Shown: positions 42,881 through 51,257 of the stretch, piece after piece
How the letters are laid out: the number at the start of each line of letters is the position of its first letter
How positions within the stretch are numbered: position 1 is the first letter of the stretch
The notes under the pieces: model-generated
The model's input: only the letters and a program-made list of their open reading frames with translations
What the model was told of the DNA's origin: nothing
Database searches by the model: none
Made by a program: the position numbers and the translations under genes
Source of the DNA: Bradyrhizobium sp. CER78
GTDB lineage: Bacteria > Pseudomonadota > Alphaproteobacteria > Rhizobiales > Xanthobacteraceae
NCBI RefSeq assembly: GCF_029846235.1
Contig: NZ_JARVWP010000018.1
Location: 1 to 64,000, forward strand
Length of the DNA stretch: 64,000 nucleotides
Direction of reading: 5' to 3'

Positions 42881-43582
42881 ATGCCCACAATCGCCTTGGT
42901 CGACGACGACCGCAACATTCTCACTTCGGTCTCGATCGCGCTTGAAGCCGAAGGCTATCGCATCATGACCTACACGGACGGTGCGTCGGCGCTGGATGGG
43001 TTTCGTACGTCGCCGCCCGATCTTGCGATCCTGGATATCAAGATGCCGCGCATGGACGGCATGGAAACGCTGCGCCGGCTGCGCCAGAAATCCGACCTGC
43101 CGGTGATCTTCCTCACCTCCAAGGATGAAGAGATCGACGAATTGTTCGGCCTGAAAATGGGCGCCGACGATTTCATCCGCAAGCCGTTCTCGCAGCGCCT
43201 CCTGGTCGAACGCGTCAAGGCCGTGCTCCGCCGCGGCCAGCCGAAGGATCCGACCGCCGCGCCGAAGGAGCCGGACGCCCGCGCACTCGACCGCGGCCTG
43301 CTGCGGATGGATCCGGAGCGCCACACCTGCACCTGGAAGAACGAGCCGGTGACGCTGACCGTGACCGAATTCCTGATCCTGCAGGCGCTCGCCACCCGCC
43401 CCGGCGTGGTGAAGAGCCGCAACGCGCTGATGGACGCGGCCTATGACGACCAAGTCTATGTCGACGACCGCACCATCGACAGCCACATCAAGCGGCTGCG
43501 CAAGAAGTTCAAGGTGGTCGACGACGACTTCGAGATGATCGAGACGCTGTACGGCGTCGGCTATCGCTTCAAGGAAGCCTGA
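42881..43582 (+). CDS. chvI: Response regulator ChvI
   Basis: 233 aa OmpR-family regulator. The receiver has Asp52 in AILDIKMPRMDG and Lys in DDFIRKPFSQRLL. The DNA-binding winged helix covers about residues 125-230 (ending DDRTIDSHIKRLRKKFK and ETLYGVGYRFKEA). Identity rests on sequence type and on the conserved order chvI-chvG-hprK-PTS next to pckA. ChvGI systems respond to acid or envelope stress and are needed for plant or host association in several rhizobia and relatives. Confidence 0.93.
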   Translation: MPTIALVDDDRNILTSVSIALEAEGYRIMTYTDGASALDGFRTSPPDLAILDIKMPRMDGMETLRRLRQKSDLPVIFLTSKDEEIDELFGLKMGADDFIRKPFSQRLLVERVKAVLRRGQPKDPTAAPKEPDARALDRGLLRMDPERHTCTWKNEPVTLTVTEFLILQALATRPGVVKSRNALMDAAYDDQVYVDDRTIDSHIKRLRKKFKVVDDDFEMIETLYGVGYRFKEA

Positions 43583-43686
43583 TCTGCGCCTCCCGGGCGG
43601 CTTGTTAACTGACAGGCTGCGCACGGCTGGGGTAAGCTCGGGCAACCATCTGCTTCGCGGGACGACATCCATACCAACCGGCAGCT

Positions 43687-45501
43687 TTGCCAGTGCTTGA
43701 TCGAACGCAGCTCGAGCAGGGCCTGAATACCGAGGACGCCTCGCAGCTCCTCGATCAAGAGGCCGTGGCCGACGATCTGGCGCGGGACAAGGGCTGGCGC
43801 CGGCCGCTCGGCTGGCCGCGCCGCGCCGGTCAGTTCTTCTTCGCGCTATCGTTCTCGAGCTTGACGCGCCGCATCGTCTCGCTCAACCTCGCCGGCCTCG
43901 TCGCCCTCGTCGCCAGCATCCTCTATCTCTCGCAATTTCGCGCCGGCCTGATCGAGGCGCGCACCCAGAGCCTCCTGGTCTATGCCGAGATCATCTCGGA
44001 GGCGATCGCGGCATCCGCGACCGTCGAAGGCAACACCGTCACCATCGATCCGGACCGGCTGCTCGACCTCAAGCCCGGCGAGAGTTTCGGCCAGCCGGAT
44101 GAATCGGCAGACTTCCCGATCAATCCCGAGCGCGTCGCGCCGACCCTACGCCGTTTGATCGCGCCGACCAAGACGCGGGCCCGCATCTTCGACCGCGACG
44201 GCGGGCTGATCCTCGACAGCCGCAATCTGTTCGCGCGCGGCGACGTGCTGCGCATGGAGCTGCCGCCGCCGTCCGAGAAGCCGTCGCTGTATGAGAAGAC
44301 CAAGGCCACGATCAAGACCTGGCTCAACCGCGGCGACCTGCCGATCTACCGCGAGCTCGGCCCCGAAGGCGGCAAGGGTTATTCCGAAGTCGCGCAATCG
44401 CTCGAGGGCATGAAGGGCAGCGCGGTACGCGTCACCGACCGTGGCGCGATCATCGTGTCGGTTGCCGTTCCGGTGCAGCATTTCCGCGCCGTGCGCGGTG
44501 CATTGATGCTGACCACGCAGGGCGACGACATCGACCAGCTGGTGATGTCCGAACGCCTCGCCATCCTCAAGATCGGCGGGGTCGCGTCCGCCGTCATGAT
44601 CATGCTGTCGCTGCTGCTCGCAAGCACGATCGCAGGCCCGGTGCGGCGGCTCGCCGAAAGCGCCGAGCGCGTCCGTCACCGCATCCAGACCCGCGTCGAG
44701 ATTCCCGACTTCACCGGACGCCGCGACGAGATCGGGCATCTCTCGGGCGCGCTGCGCGACATGACCAATGCGCTCTACAGCCGCATCGAGGCGATCGAGA
44801 TGTTCGCCGCCGACGTCGCCCATGAGCTGAAGAACCCGCTGACCTCGCTGCGCTCGGCGGTCGAGACGCTGCCCTTGGCGCGCAACGAGAACAGCCGCGC
44901 GCGGCTGCTCGCCGTGATCGAGCATGACGTCAAGCGGCTCGACCGCCTGATCTCCGACATCTCGGACGCCAGCCGGCTCGACGCCGAAATGCAGCGCCAG
45001 GACATGGCGCCGGTCGATCTGCGCCGGCTGCTGACCACCTTGACCGGCGTCGCCAACGAGACGCGGCTTGGCCACGACGTCGCCGTCGAAGCCCGCTTCG
45101 AGGGCCGCGGACCGACCGATACGCTCTCGGTGCCCGGCCATGATTCCCGGCTCGGCCAGGTGATCTCGAACCTGCTGTCGAACGCGCAATCGTTCTCCAA
45201 GCCGGGCGACAAGGTGCGCATCGTCTGCCGCCGCACCCGCGGCGAGGTCGAGATCGTGGTCGACGACGACGGGCCCGGCATCGGCGAGGACGCGCTGGAG
45301 CGGATCTTCGAGCGCTTCTACACCGATCGGCCGCACCAGGGCTTCGGCCAGAACTCCGGCCTTGGGCTCTCGATCTCCAAGCAGATCATCGAAGCGCATG
45401 GCGGACGCATCTGGGCCGAGAACCGGCCGGGCCCTGCGGACGAAGACGGCAATCCCACCGTGGCCGGCGCTCGTTTCGTGGTCAGGCTGCCGACACTATG
45501 A
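43687..45501 (+). CDS. chvG: Sensor histidine kinase ChvG
   Basis: 604 aa. TM1 (LNLAGLVALVASILYLSQF, about residues 75-93) is followed by a periplasmic sensor domain of about 200 residues and TM2 (VASAVMIMLSLLLASTIAGPV). A HAMP region precedes the HisKA domain with His379 in FAADVAHELKNPLTSLRSAVE. The HATPase_c domain has NLLSNAQSFS, DDDGPGIG and NSGLGLSISKQI. Start is TTG, or the GTG two codons on. It lies 104 bases after chvI and its stop overlaps hprK by ATGA, tying the kinase to the PTS genes. In related species the periplasmic repressor ExoR binds ChvG; ExoR is not in this window. Confidence 0.93.
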   Translation: MPVLDRTQLEQGLNTEDASQLLDQEAVADDLARDKGWRRPLGWPRRAGQFFFALSFSSLTRRIVSLNLAGLVALVASILYLSQFRAGLIEARTQSLLVYAEIISEAIAASATVEGNTVTIDPDRLLDLKPGESFGQPDESADFPINPERVAPTLRRLIAPTKTRARIFDRDGGLILDSRNLFARGDVLRMELPPPSEKPSLYEKTKATIKTWLNRGDLPIYRELGPEGGKGYSEVAQSLEGMKGSAVRVTDRGAIIVSVAVPVQHFRAVRGALMLTTQGDDIDQLVMSERLAILKIGGVASAVMIMLSLLLASTIAGPVRRLAESAERVRHRIQTRVEIPDFTGRRDEIGHLSGALRDMTNALYSRIEAIEMFAADVAHELKNPLTSLRSAVETLPLARNENSRARLLAVIEHDVKRLDRLISDISDASRLDAEMQRQDMAPVDLRRLLTTLTGVANETRLGHDVAVEARFEGRGPTDTLSVPGHDSRLGQVISNLLSNAQSFSKPGDKVRIVCRRTRGEVEIVVDDDGPGIGEDALERIFERFYTDRPHQGFGQNSGLGLSISKQIIEAHGGRIWAENRPGPADEDGNPTVAGARFVVRLPTL

Positions 45502-45938
45502 GCGACAATTCAAGCGTGCACGCATCCGCCGTTCTGGTCGGCGAGCGTGCGGTGCTGATCCGCGGCCCGTCGGGCGCCGGCAAGTCGCGCCTCGCCTTCG
45601 AACTGATTCTCGCCGGGCGCACCGGAGCGCTCCCGCCGGCCATTTTGGTGGGGGATGACCGTGTCCATCTCGACACAGCCGGCGAACAATTGTGGGTTCG
45701 CCCGGCCCGGCAATTGGCCGGTCTGATCGAGATCCGGGGCCTCGGAATCCGCCATTGCCCGTTCGCGGACGAGGCCGTGGTCGGCTTGGTCGTCGACCTT
45801 GCCGCCGACGATGCCGAGCGGCTGCCGTCGCCCGAAGCGCTCAAGATCAGCCTAAATGGTGTTTCAATACCGCGAATTCCCGTGCCGGCCGGCTTTCAAC
45901 CCCTGCCGCTGGTTGTCGCCGCGCTGACGACAACCTGA
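45498..45938 (+). CDS. hprK: HPr kinase/phosphorylase, short alphaproteobacterial form
   Basis: 146 aa, about half the length of Firmicute HprK because the N-terminal domain is absent. Walker A is IRGPSGAGKSRLAFEL, and LVGDDRVHLD and LIEIRGLGIRHCPF follow, matching the HprK catalytic and signature segments. It phosphorylates a serine of HPr in response to metabolic state. It overlaps chvG by four bases and precedes the EIIA gene by 214 bases. Confidence 0.92.
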   Translation: MSDNSSVHASAVLVGERAVLIRGPSGAGKSRLAFELILAGRTGALPPAILVGDDRVHLDTAGEQLWVRPARQLAGLIEIRGLGIRHCPFADEAVVGLVVDLAADDAERLPSPEALKISLNGVSIPRIPVPAGFQPLPLVVAALTTT

Positions 45939-46152
45939 AAGTTCATGGTCCCGTAATCTTGCGGCCAATTGTGGGAAGGGAATTGGTAACCATATCACAT
46001 CCACTATCGCGTCGGATTTTGCCGGCGCAGCCTCCCCTCTCTACCGCCAGGAACCGGGAGACTAGCCAAGATGCCCTCTTGCGCAGGGCCTCTGGATGGT
46101 CAAAGTGGCGCGTTCGTGCGGTGCACCAAAGGGCGCCCGCGAGGAGTTTCCG

Positions 46153-46554
46153 ATGATTGGTCTAGTGCTGGTGACCCATGGGCGCCTTGCCGACGAGTTC
46201 AGAGCGGCGCTCGAACACGTTATGGGTCCGCAGAAACAAATTGAAGCAATTACGATCGGGGCCGAGGACGATTCCGATCTCTGTCGAAGCGACATCATCG
46301 AAGCGGTGAACCGCGTCGATAGCGGCGACGGCGTTGCGATCCTCACCGACATGTTCGGCGGCACGCCGTCGAATCTCGCGATCTCCTGCATGAGCCGCCC
46401 GAAGGTGGAAGTGCTCGCGGGCATCAATCTTCCCATGCTGGTCAAGCTTGCCAAGGTTCGCGAGGAGCGTTCGCTGCCCGACGCGATCGCGATGGCGCAG
46501 GAAGCCGGCCGCAAATACGTCACCATCGCCAGCCGCGTTCTCGCAGGCAAATGA
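46153..46554 (+). CDS. PTS EIIA component, mannose family (regulatory)
   Basis: 133 aa single EIIA-Man domain starting MIGLVLVTHGRLADEF, with the phosphorylatable His at residue 9. It also has LTDMFGGTPSNLAISCM. The ATG has GAGGAG upstream; an in-frame start 19 codons earlier is less likely. There are no EIIB or EIIC genes, so this belongs to the alphaproteobacterial regulatory PTS, where the phosphorylation state of EIIA and HPr signals carbon and nitrogen status rather than moving sugar. It overlaps the HPr gene by ATGA. Confidence 0.92.
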   Translation: MIGLVLVTHGRLADEFRAALEHVMGPQKQIEAITIGAEDDSDLCRSDIIEAVNRVDSGDGVAILTDMFGGTPSNLAISCMSRPKVEVLAGINLPMLVKLAKVREERSLPDAIAMAQEAGRKYVTIASRVLAGK

Positions 46555-46877
46555 GCGACGAGGCCCCGGGCGCAAACCATGTCGGCCCGGGCGTGCCTGC
46601 GGGCGCCATTTCGCGTGAGCTGCTGATCGTGAACAAGCGCGGCCTACACGCGCGGGCGTCGGCGAAATTCGTCCAGCTGGTCGAGCGCTTCAACGCCGAG
46701 GTCTGGGTCACGCGCGGCGGCGAGACCGTCGGCGGCACCTCGATCATGGGCCTGATGATGCTGGCCGCGGGGCCCGGCACCACCGTGGTGGTGTCAGCGA
46801 AAGGCGACGAGGCGCAACAAGCACTCGACGCCATCGCCGAACTCGTCGCCAGCAAGTTCAACGAGGAAGGCACGTAG
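46551..46877 (+). CDS. ptsH: Phosphocarrier protein HPr
   Basis: 108 aa with a short N-terminal extension. The active-site His33 lies in NKRGLHARASAKFVQ. The regulatory serine, Ser64 in GGTSIMGLMMLAAGPG, is kept, which is consistent with the HprK encoded two genes upstream. It is phosphorylated on His by EI and on Ser by HprK. EI (ptsP) is not in the window. Confidence 0.94.
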   Translation: MSDEAPGANHVGPGVPAGAISRELLIVNKRGLHARASAKFVQLVERFNAEVWVTRGGETVGGTSIMGLMMLAAGPGTTVVVSAKGDEAQQALDAIAELVASKFNEEGT

Positions 46878-46900
46878 CGACGGGCTCGCCCGTCCATCAC

Positions 46901-47028
46901 CGTCACCCTGAGGAGCCGCGAAGCGGCGTCTCGAAGGGTCGACGGCCCGGCTGGTGGCCGTGCATCCTTTGAGGCTCGCTTCGCTCGCACCTCCAGCGAC
47001 AAAGGCGAAGCCTTTGCGCGGGGATGAC
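46901..47028. repeat. Palindromic intergenic repeat, family D
   Basis: cgtcaccctgaggagccgcgaagcggcgtctcgaaggg at one end and catcctttgaggctcgcttcgctcgcacctc...ggggatgacg at the other. The right arm is interrupted by a ggcgaagcctttgcgcgg hairpin, so it is a mutated or composite copy. Confidence 0.7.
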
Positions 47029-47039
47029 GGGTCTATCCT

Positions 47040-47124
47040 CGTCATTGCGAGCGAAGCGAAGCAATCCATCGCGCAGCAAGTACAGAAATGGATTGCTTCG
47101 TCGCTATCGCTCCTCGCAATGACG
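47040..47124. repeat. Palindromic intergenic repeat, family A
   Basis: cgtcattgcgagcgaagcgaagcaatccat and atggattgcttcgtcgctatcgctcctcgcaatgacg. It is directly adjacent to the family D copy; together they fill the gap between the convergent HPr and glycosyltransferase genes. Confidence 0.8.
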
Positions 47125-47157
47125 AGGTTGAGAGGATTTACAGCCCTCTGAGCGGCA

Positions 47158-48771
47158 CTACTTCGCCGGCGGCACCAGATAGACCTTCCACATCGTCGAC
47201 GGGCCGGGATGGCCGTTGAAGAAGCGCATGGTGGTCATCACCACCGGCTCGGCATTCTTGGCGTGCTCCGCCATCCAAGCCTCGCATGGCTGCAGGAACA
47301 CCGGATCGGTGGTGTCGCAGACGCCGATGAAGCCAAGACGCTTGGCTTCGTCGAGCGACGTCAGCCCCGACGTCCAGGCTTCGCCCGGCACCAGCGAGGC
47401 CGGATGATCCGGACTGTAGAACGTCATCGGCTCGCCGATGTCGGAGCGCGCGACGACCACCGCCCAGCGCGAATGGAATCTGTCCTGCCAGGTCTGGGTG
47501 AGCTCACGTGCGAGCTCGGAGCGCGCGGCGTAGGTCGAGCCGCCGGTACGGTTGGACGCGATCTCCCGCGTGGCGATGCTGGGCGCGGCGATCAGCGTTG
47601 CGATCGTGGCCACCAGCCAGACCGCCGTGATCGAGAACAGCGCCATGCGCGGGAAACGAAGCGAGGGGATCGCAACCAATGCAAGCGGCACCAGGAAGAA
47701 CAGCGGGATGCCCCAATCGGTCTTGATATAGACGGTGAAGGCCAACGCGCCGAGCGGCGGTCCGATCGCGACGATCGCCTGGATGATCCAGACGTTGAGC
47801 GCCTGCGGAAGGTTGACGGCCGGATTGGGTCCGCGCGACCAGATCCGCGACAGCACGTCCGACGGCCGCCACGGCACCGACCCCAGCAGCAGCGCGATCA
47901 GGCCCAGCACGACAGGAATCGCGAGCAGCCCGAGATTGTGCAGGATGTAGCCGATCACGAGCTGGACGTTGAGCTCGCGGCTCGACAGCGCGTAGACGTC
48001 GCCGGCATAGGTGAACGGCACGAAGTTCACCTCCTCCAGCCACACCAGATGCGGAATCATCGCCACGATCATCGTGCCGATCGCAACCCATGGCGCCGGC
48101 GAACGCAGGAACTGGGTGCGCTGCGGATGGATCAGCGCAGCAAGCCCGATGGCGCCGATCATCGTCACCACCCAGTACTTGGTCATCAGCGCCAGCATGC
48201 CGGCAAAGCCGAGCCAGAGACCCGATTTGAAGCCGCGCTTCTCGAACGCGTTCAGATAGGCCAGCACCAGCAGCGGCAACGGCACCAGCTGCGCGAGGTC
48301 GGCGTTGTATTTGAAGCCCTTGAAATTGAAGATCGGGTAGAGCGCGAGCATCACCACCATGAAGAACGCACGGCGGCGATCGACGACGCGCAGCGCGATC
48401 AGCCAGCACACGACAAGCGCGAAGCTGACGGTCGCCATCGCAAGCGCATAAGTCGACCAGTTGGTGACCGGGAAGATCCTGAACCAGACCCCCGCGATCC
48501 AGCCCGACAGCGGCGGATGCTTGCCATAGCCGAGCAGGAAGCGCTGGCCCCAAGCATACGCCTCCGCGACGTCCATATGGACATCCTGCGCGGCCTTGAG
48601 CTTGACCAGGATCAAGGTCCACAGCACCGCGTGGACCAGTGCGAAGCCGATCACGAACCACAGGCTGGTCCGCGGATCGATGGCGCGCGAGGCAATCCAG
48701 GCGGCGATCCGCCGGATCGTCAGCCTGCGGGTGGAGCGCCGGGTGGCAGGAAGAATGGAAGCGGTCGACAT
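47158..48771 (-). CDS. Glycosyltransferase family 39 (ArnT/PMT-like) integral membrane protein
   Basis: About 537 aa. A basic N terminus is followed by roughly ten membrane helices and a C-terminal periplasmic region of about 130 residues. After helix 1 comes the acidic motif and loop VHMDVAEAYAWGQRFLLGYGKHPPLSGW, typical of GT39/GT83 enzymes that take a sugar from a polyprenyl-phosphate donor. It probably modifies lipid A, a polysaccharide or a glycolipid. The start is uncertain. An ATG 19 codons upstream lies in a palindromic repeat (48786-48829) and is rejected; the ATG six codons from this one is also possible. Confidence 0.85.
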   Translation of the reverse strand: MSTASILPATRRSTRRLTIRRIAAWIASRAIDPRTSLWFVIGFALVHAVLWTLILVKLKAAQDVHMDVAEAYAWGQRFLLGYGKHPPLSGWIAGVWFRIFPVTNWSTYALAMATVSFALVVCWLIALRVVDRRRAFFMVVMLALYPIFNFKGFKYNADLAQLVPLPLLVLAYLNAFEKRGFKSGLWLGFAGMLALMTKYWVVTMIGAIGLAALIHPQRTQFLRSPAPWVAIGTMIVAMIPHLVWLEEVNFVPFTYAGDVYALSSRELNVQLVIGYILHNLGLLAIPVVLGLIALLLGSVPWRPSDVLSRIWSRGPNPAVNLPQALNVWIIQAIVAIGPPLGALAFTVYIKTDWGIPLFFLVPLALVAIPSLRFPRMALFSITAVWLVATIATLIAAPSIATREIASNRTGGSTYAARSELARELTQTWQDRFHSRWAVVVARSDIGEPMTFYSPDHPASLVPGEAWTSGLTSLDEAKRLGFIGVCDTTDPVFLQPCEAWMAEHAKNAEPVVMTTMRFFNGHPGPSTMWKVYLVPPAK

Positions 48772-48785
48772 GGCCTGTGCCTGAG

Positions 48786-48829
48786 GCATGACCCGGAAGA
48801 GTGGAGCGCGGCTTTCCGGAGGGATCATA
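48786..48829. repeat. Palindromic repeat, family E
   Basis: gcatgacccggaagagtggagcgcggctttccggagggatcat, the same hairpin type as 11166-11211 and 53612-53656 with a few changes. It lies just before the glycosyltransferase gene. A gcgctttagcgc remnant related to the 53.7 kb hairpin follows near 48879. Confidence 0.7.
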
Positions 48830-48944
48830 CCGAATGGAAACGGACGTGCGATGAGTGATTGCTCACCAGCACTTCGGCGCGCTTTAGCGCGTTTTTGTGG
48901 CCAGTGAAATCAGCTTGGCGTGAGAATGCCTCAAGCGGGCCTGT

Positions 48945-49724
48945 TCACTTTCCGAGCAGCTCGGGTCGGTACTCGAAATGCATGGTATCGTAGTGATACC
49001 ACTTGCCGCCCCAGATGAAGCCGTGACGCTCGAAGATGTCGACGATCTCTTGCGGCATCCGGTTCTTGTAGGGGATGGTTTTACCCTTGCCTTCCGCCTT
49101 GCCCGCCCACAGCCAGTAGTCCGAGACTTTCAGGTTGAGGTCGATCGCGGCCGCGTAGCCATGCATGCTCATCCGTCCGGTATCGGCGACGGCGCGACAA
49201 GATAGCACACCCGCGATCGGAAACGCCGCGGCGCGCAGCGCCGGATCGAGCGCGTCGATCTCGGCCGAGACCTGCTTCAACCGCTCGGCGACGCCGTTGA
49301 CCCGCGTGACCTGAACCGGCTTGCCCCAGGATTTCGGCAGCCAAGTGATCGTCACCAGGTTCCGCCTGACCTCGGCGGTATTGCAGTCGCCATACATCTT
49401 CTTGAAGAAGGCCTCGTTGCGGAAGCGGCCGGGATCGGCATTTATCGCCGGCGGTGCCGACGGCCCGGCCGGATAGGGCTGCCGCATCTGGTCGAGGATC
49501 GATGCATTGCGCAGCATCTGGTCGAACGGCTTGTCGGAGATGCCGTCGTCGACCGGCATCACCGTGCCGTCGCGCCAGGTGATGGTGGTGTCGTCATGGG
49601 TGGTGAGCGCATCGGGATAGGCATGCACCAGGCGGTCGAGCAGTTCGCCTTTGCTCTGAGCATGCGCCAGCGGCGGCAGCAGCGCCAGCAAGGCAACGAT
49701 GCAGGCCGTCCCGCGCGCGGCCAT
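48945..49724 (-). CDS. Secreted M15-family (VanY-like) peptidase
   Basis: 259 aa. A signal peptide (MAARGTACIVALLALLPPLA, cleavage after HAQ) precedes a C-terminal M15 zinc peptidase domain. Likely zinc ligands are His and Asp in SMHGYAAAIDLNL and the His of YHYDTMHFEYRPELL. The family cuts D-Ala-containing or other peptide cross-links of peptidoglycan. The N-terminal 100 residues have no family I know. Its ATG directly follows the stop codon of the caspase-like gene (TGA then ATG), so translation is coupled and the two proteins probably act together in the periplasm. Confidence 0.82.
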   Translation of the reverse strand: MAARGTACIVALLALLPPLAHAQSKGELLDRLVHAYPDALTTHDDTTITWRDGTVMPVDDGISDKPFDQMLRNASILDQMRQPYPAGPSAPPAINADPGRFRNEAFFKKMYGDCNTAEVRRNLVTITWLPKSWGKPVQVTRVNGVAERLKQVSAEIDALDPALRAAAFPIAGVLSCRAVADTGRMSMHGYAAAIDLNLKVSDYWLWAGKAEGKGKTIPYKNRMPQEIVDIFERHGFIWGGKWYHYDTMHFEYRPELLGK

Positions 49725-51095
49725 TCAGCGCTTCCCGAGCTGATCGATCAGCGCCACATTGGCCTCCTCGACCGCGTTCAGCTTCGGATTCCAGCTGTTC
49801 GGCGCATACCAGGGAAAGCGCGAAAAATACGCCTTGAGATCGGCGGAATCGAAATAGCGGCCCCTGCGGGCGAAGATCTCGTTGCGCGCGATCCGCAACT
49901 CGTCCCGCGACAGCCGCCGCAGATCGGCTGATGTCAGCAGGCGCCGGTCGGAATCCGGGAAGATGAAACCGCTCGGTGCTGCGCCGCCGGATTCGAAGCG
50001 ATCGATCAGCGCGACATTGGCGCTCTCGATCGCATTGAGTGGCGGATCCCATGAGCGGGGCACGTACCAGGCGAACCTGCTGAAGCGCGCGGTCAGGTCC
50101 GGCGCGTTGAAGTAACGCCCGCGCCGCGCGAAGATTTCGTTGCGCGCGATCCGCAGATCGTCCTTGCTGAGTGCCTTCAGATCGCTCTCCGTCAGCAGGC
50201 GGCTGTCGGAATCCTGGATGATGAAATCCGACTGCGTGCGCGCTGCTTGCGGCGACGGCGGCGACGCGCTTGGCGGCGGCAGGCTCTGCTGCGGCGGGAT
50301 CACCGTTGCCGGCGGATCGGCGGTCGCGACCTGCGCCGGCGCGTTGCCGGCGAAATAGAACGAGCCGTCGATCGGCGAAGTCGAGACCCAGGGCTGCTGC
50401 GCGTTGCCGGTGGCGCGCTTGACGACGAGACCGACCTGATTGAACGCCTGCAGCACGTCGAGCCCGGGCTTCTGCACGGTGTCGACGAGCGCGCGCGTGT
50501 ACGGGCTGTGGCCGTCGTCGCCGTCGAGTGCGACGTTGCCCGGCTGGGTCGCATACGACAGCAGCGTGCCCTCCGGCGCGCGGATCTGGGCGAGGCCACC
50601 GTCGGCGGCGCGCAAGCCTCGCCCGCCGAACGGATTGTTCCGGCAGGCGTCGAGGATGACGATGTTGAGCCGCGTGCCCGCGCCCTCCATCTGCCGCAGC
50701 ACCAGGCCGACATCGACCATCTGGAAATCGACATCGGCCTCGCGCGTGGGGTTCGCCGACACCGGCACCAGATAATTCGTGCCGCGCACCTGGATGCCGT
50801 GGCCGGCGTAATAGAACAGCGCGACGTCGGCACCCATCAGCTGGCTGCCGAAGCGCTGGATCGCGGCATCGAAGCCGGCCTTATCGAGATCGACCTGGGC
50901 CTGCCCGCCGACCAGCGCAAAGCCCAGCCGCTGCAGCGTCTCGGCCACCAGCTGCGCATCGTTCTTCGGGTTCTGCAGCCGCGACACGTTCTGATAGGTC
51001 GAATTGCCGACGACCAGCGCCACGCGCTTGTCGGCGGCCGCGGGAGCCGCGAACAACATGGCGAGCAATCCGGCGGCGAGAAGGGTCCAGCGCAT
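49725..51095 (-). CDS. Secreted caspase-like (C14, orthocaspase) protein with two YARHG domains
   Basis: 456 aa. A signal peptide (about residues 1-21, ending APAAA) is followed by a p20 caspase-like domain (about residues 23-250). The catalytic dyad is complete: His99 in LFYYAGHGIQV and Cys151 in VILDACRNNPF. A Pro/Ala/Gln linker leads to two tandem YARHG domains, each with LRIARNEIFARRGRYF and FSRFxWYxPxSWxP. YARHG domains are extracellular and thought to bind cell-wall or surface ligands. The downstream M15 peptidase is translationally coupled. An in-frame ATG four codons upstream is an alternative start. Confidence 0.88.
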   Translation of the reverse strand: MRWTLLAAGLLAMLFAAPAAADKRVALVVGNSTYQNVSRLQNPKNDAQLVAETLQRLGFALVGGQAQVDLDKAGFDAAIQRFGSQLMGADVALFYYAGHGIQVRGTNYLVPVSANPTREADVDFQMVDVGLVLRQMEGAGTRLNIVILDACRNNPFGGRGLRAADGGLAQIRAPEGTLLSYATQPGNVALDGDDGHSPYTRALVDTVQKPGLDVLQAFNQVGLVVKRATGNAQQPWVSTSPIDGSFYFAGNAPAQVATADPPATVIPPQQSLPPPSASPPSPQAARTQSDFIIQDSDSRLLTESDLKALSKDDLRIARNEIFARRGRYFNAPDLTARFSRFAWYVPRSWDPPLNAIESANVALIDRFESGGAAPSGFIFPDSDRRLLTSADLRRLSRDELRIARNEIFARRGRYFDSADLKAYFSRFPWYAPNSWNPKLNAVEEANVALIDQLGKR

Positions 51096-51257
51096 CGTCA
51101 AATCCACGAATTTCGGGCCGCCAGACCTAGCAGAAACATGCCCGGAAATCGATCATTGCAACCCCACGGGAAACACCCCCGTGATTCGCCGTCACACCCC
51201 TGCAAAATACCGCAATATGGTTGCCCGCGCGGGGGTGCGGATGCTATCCCGCGCCCC

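Noticed and set aside
48772..48828. 19-codon N-terminal extension of the GT39 protein
   Set aside because: Most of it is encoded by a family E repeat, so the start was moved inward.
50247..51257. Upstream extension of the lepA frame
   Set aside because: It runs antisense through the caspase-like gene. LepA begins with its standard N terminus at 51258.
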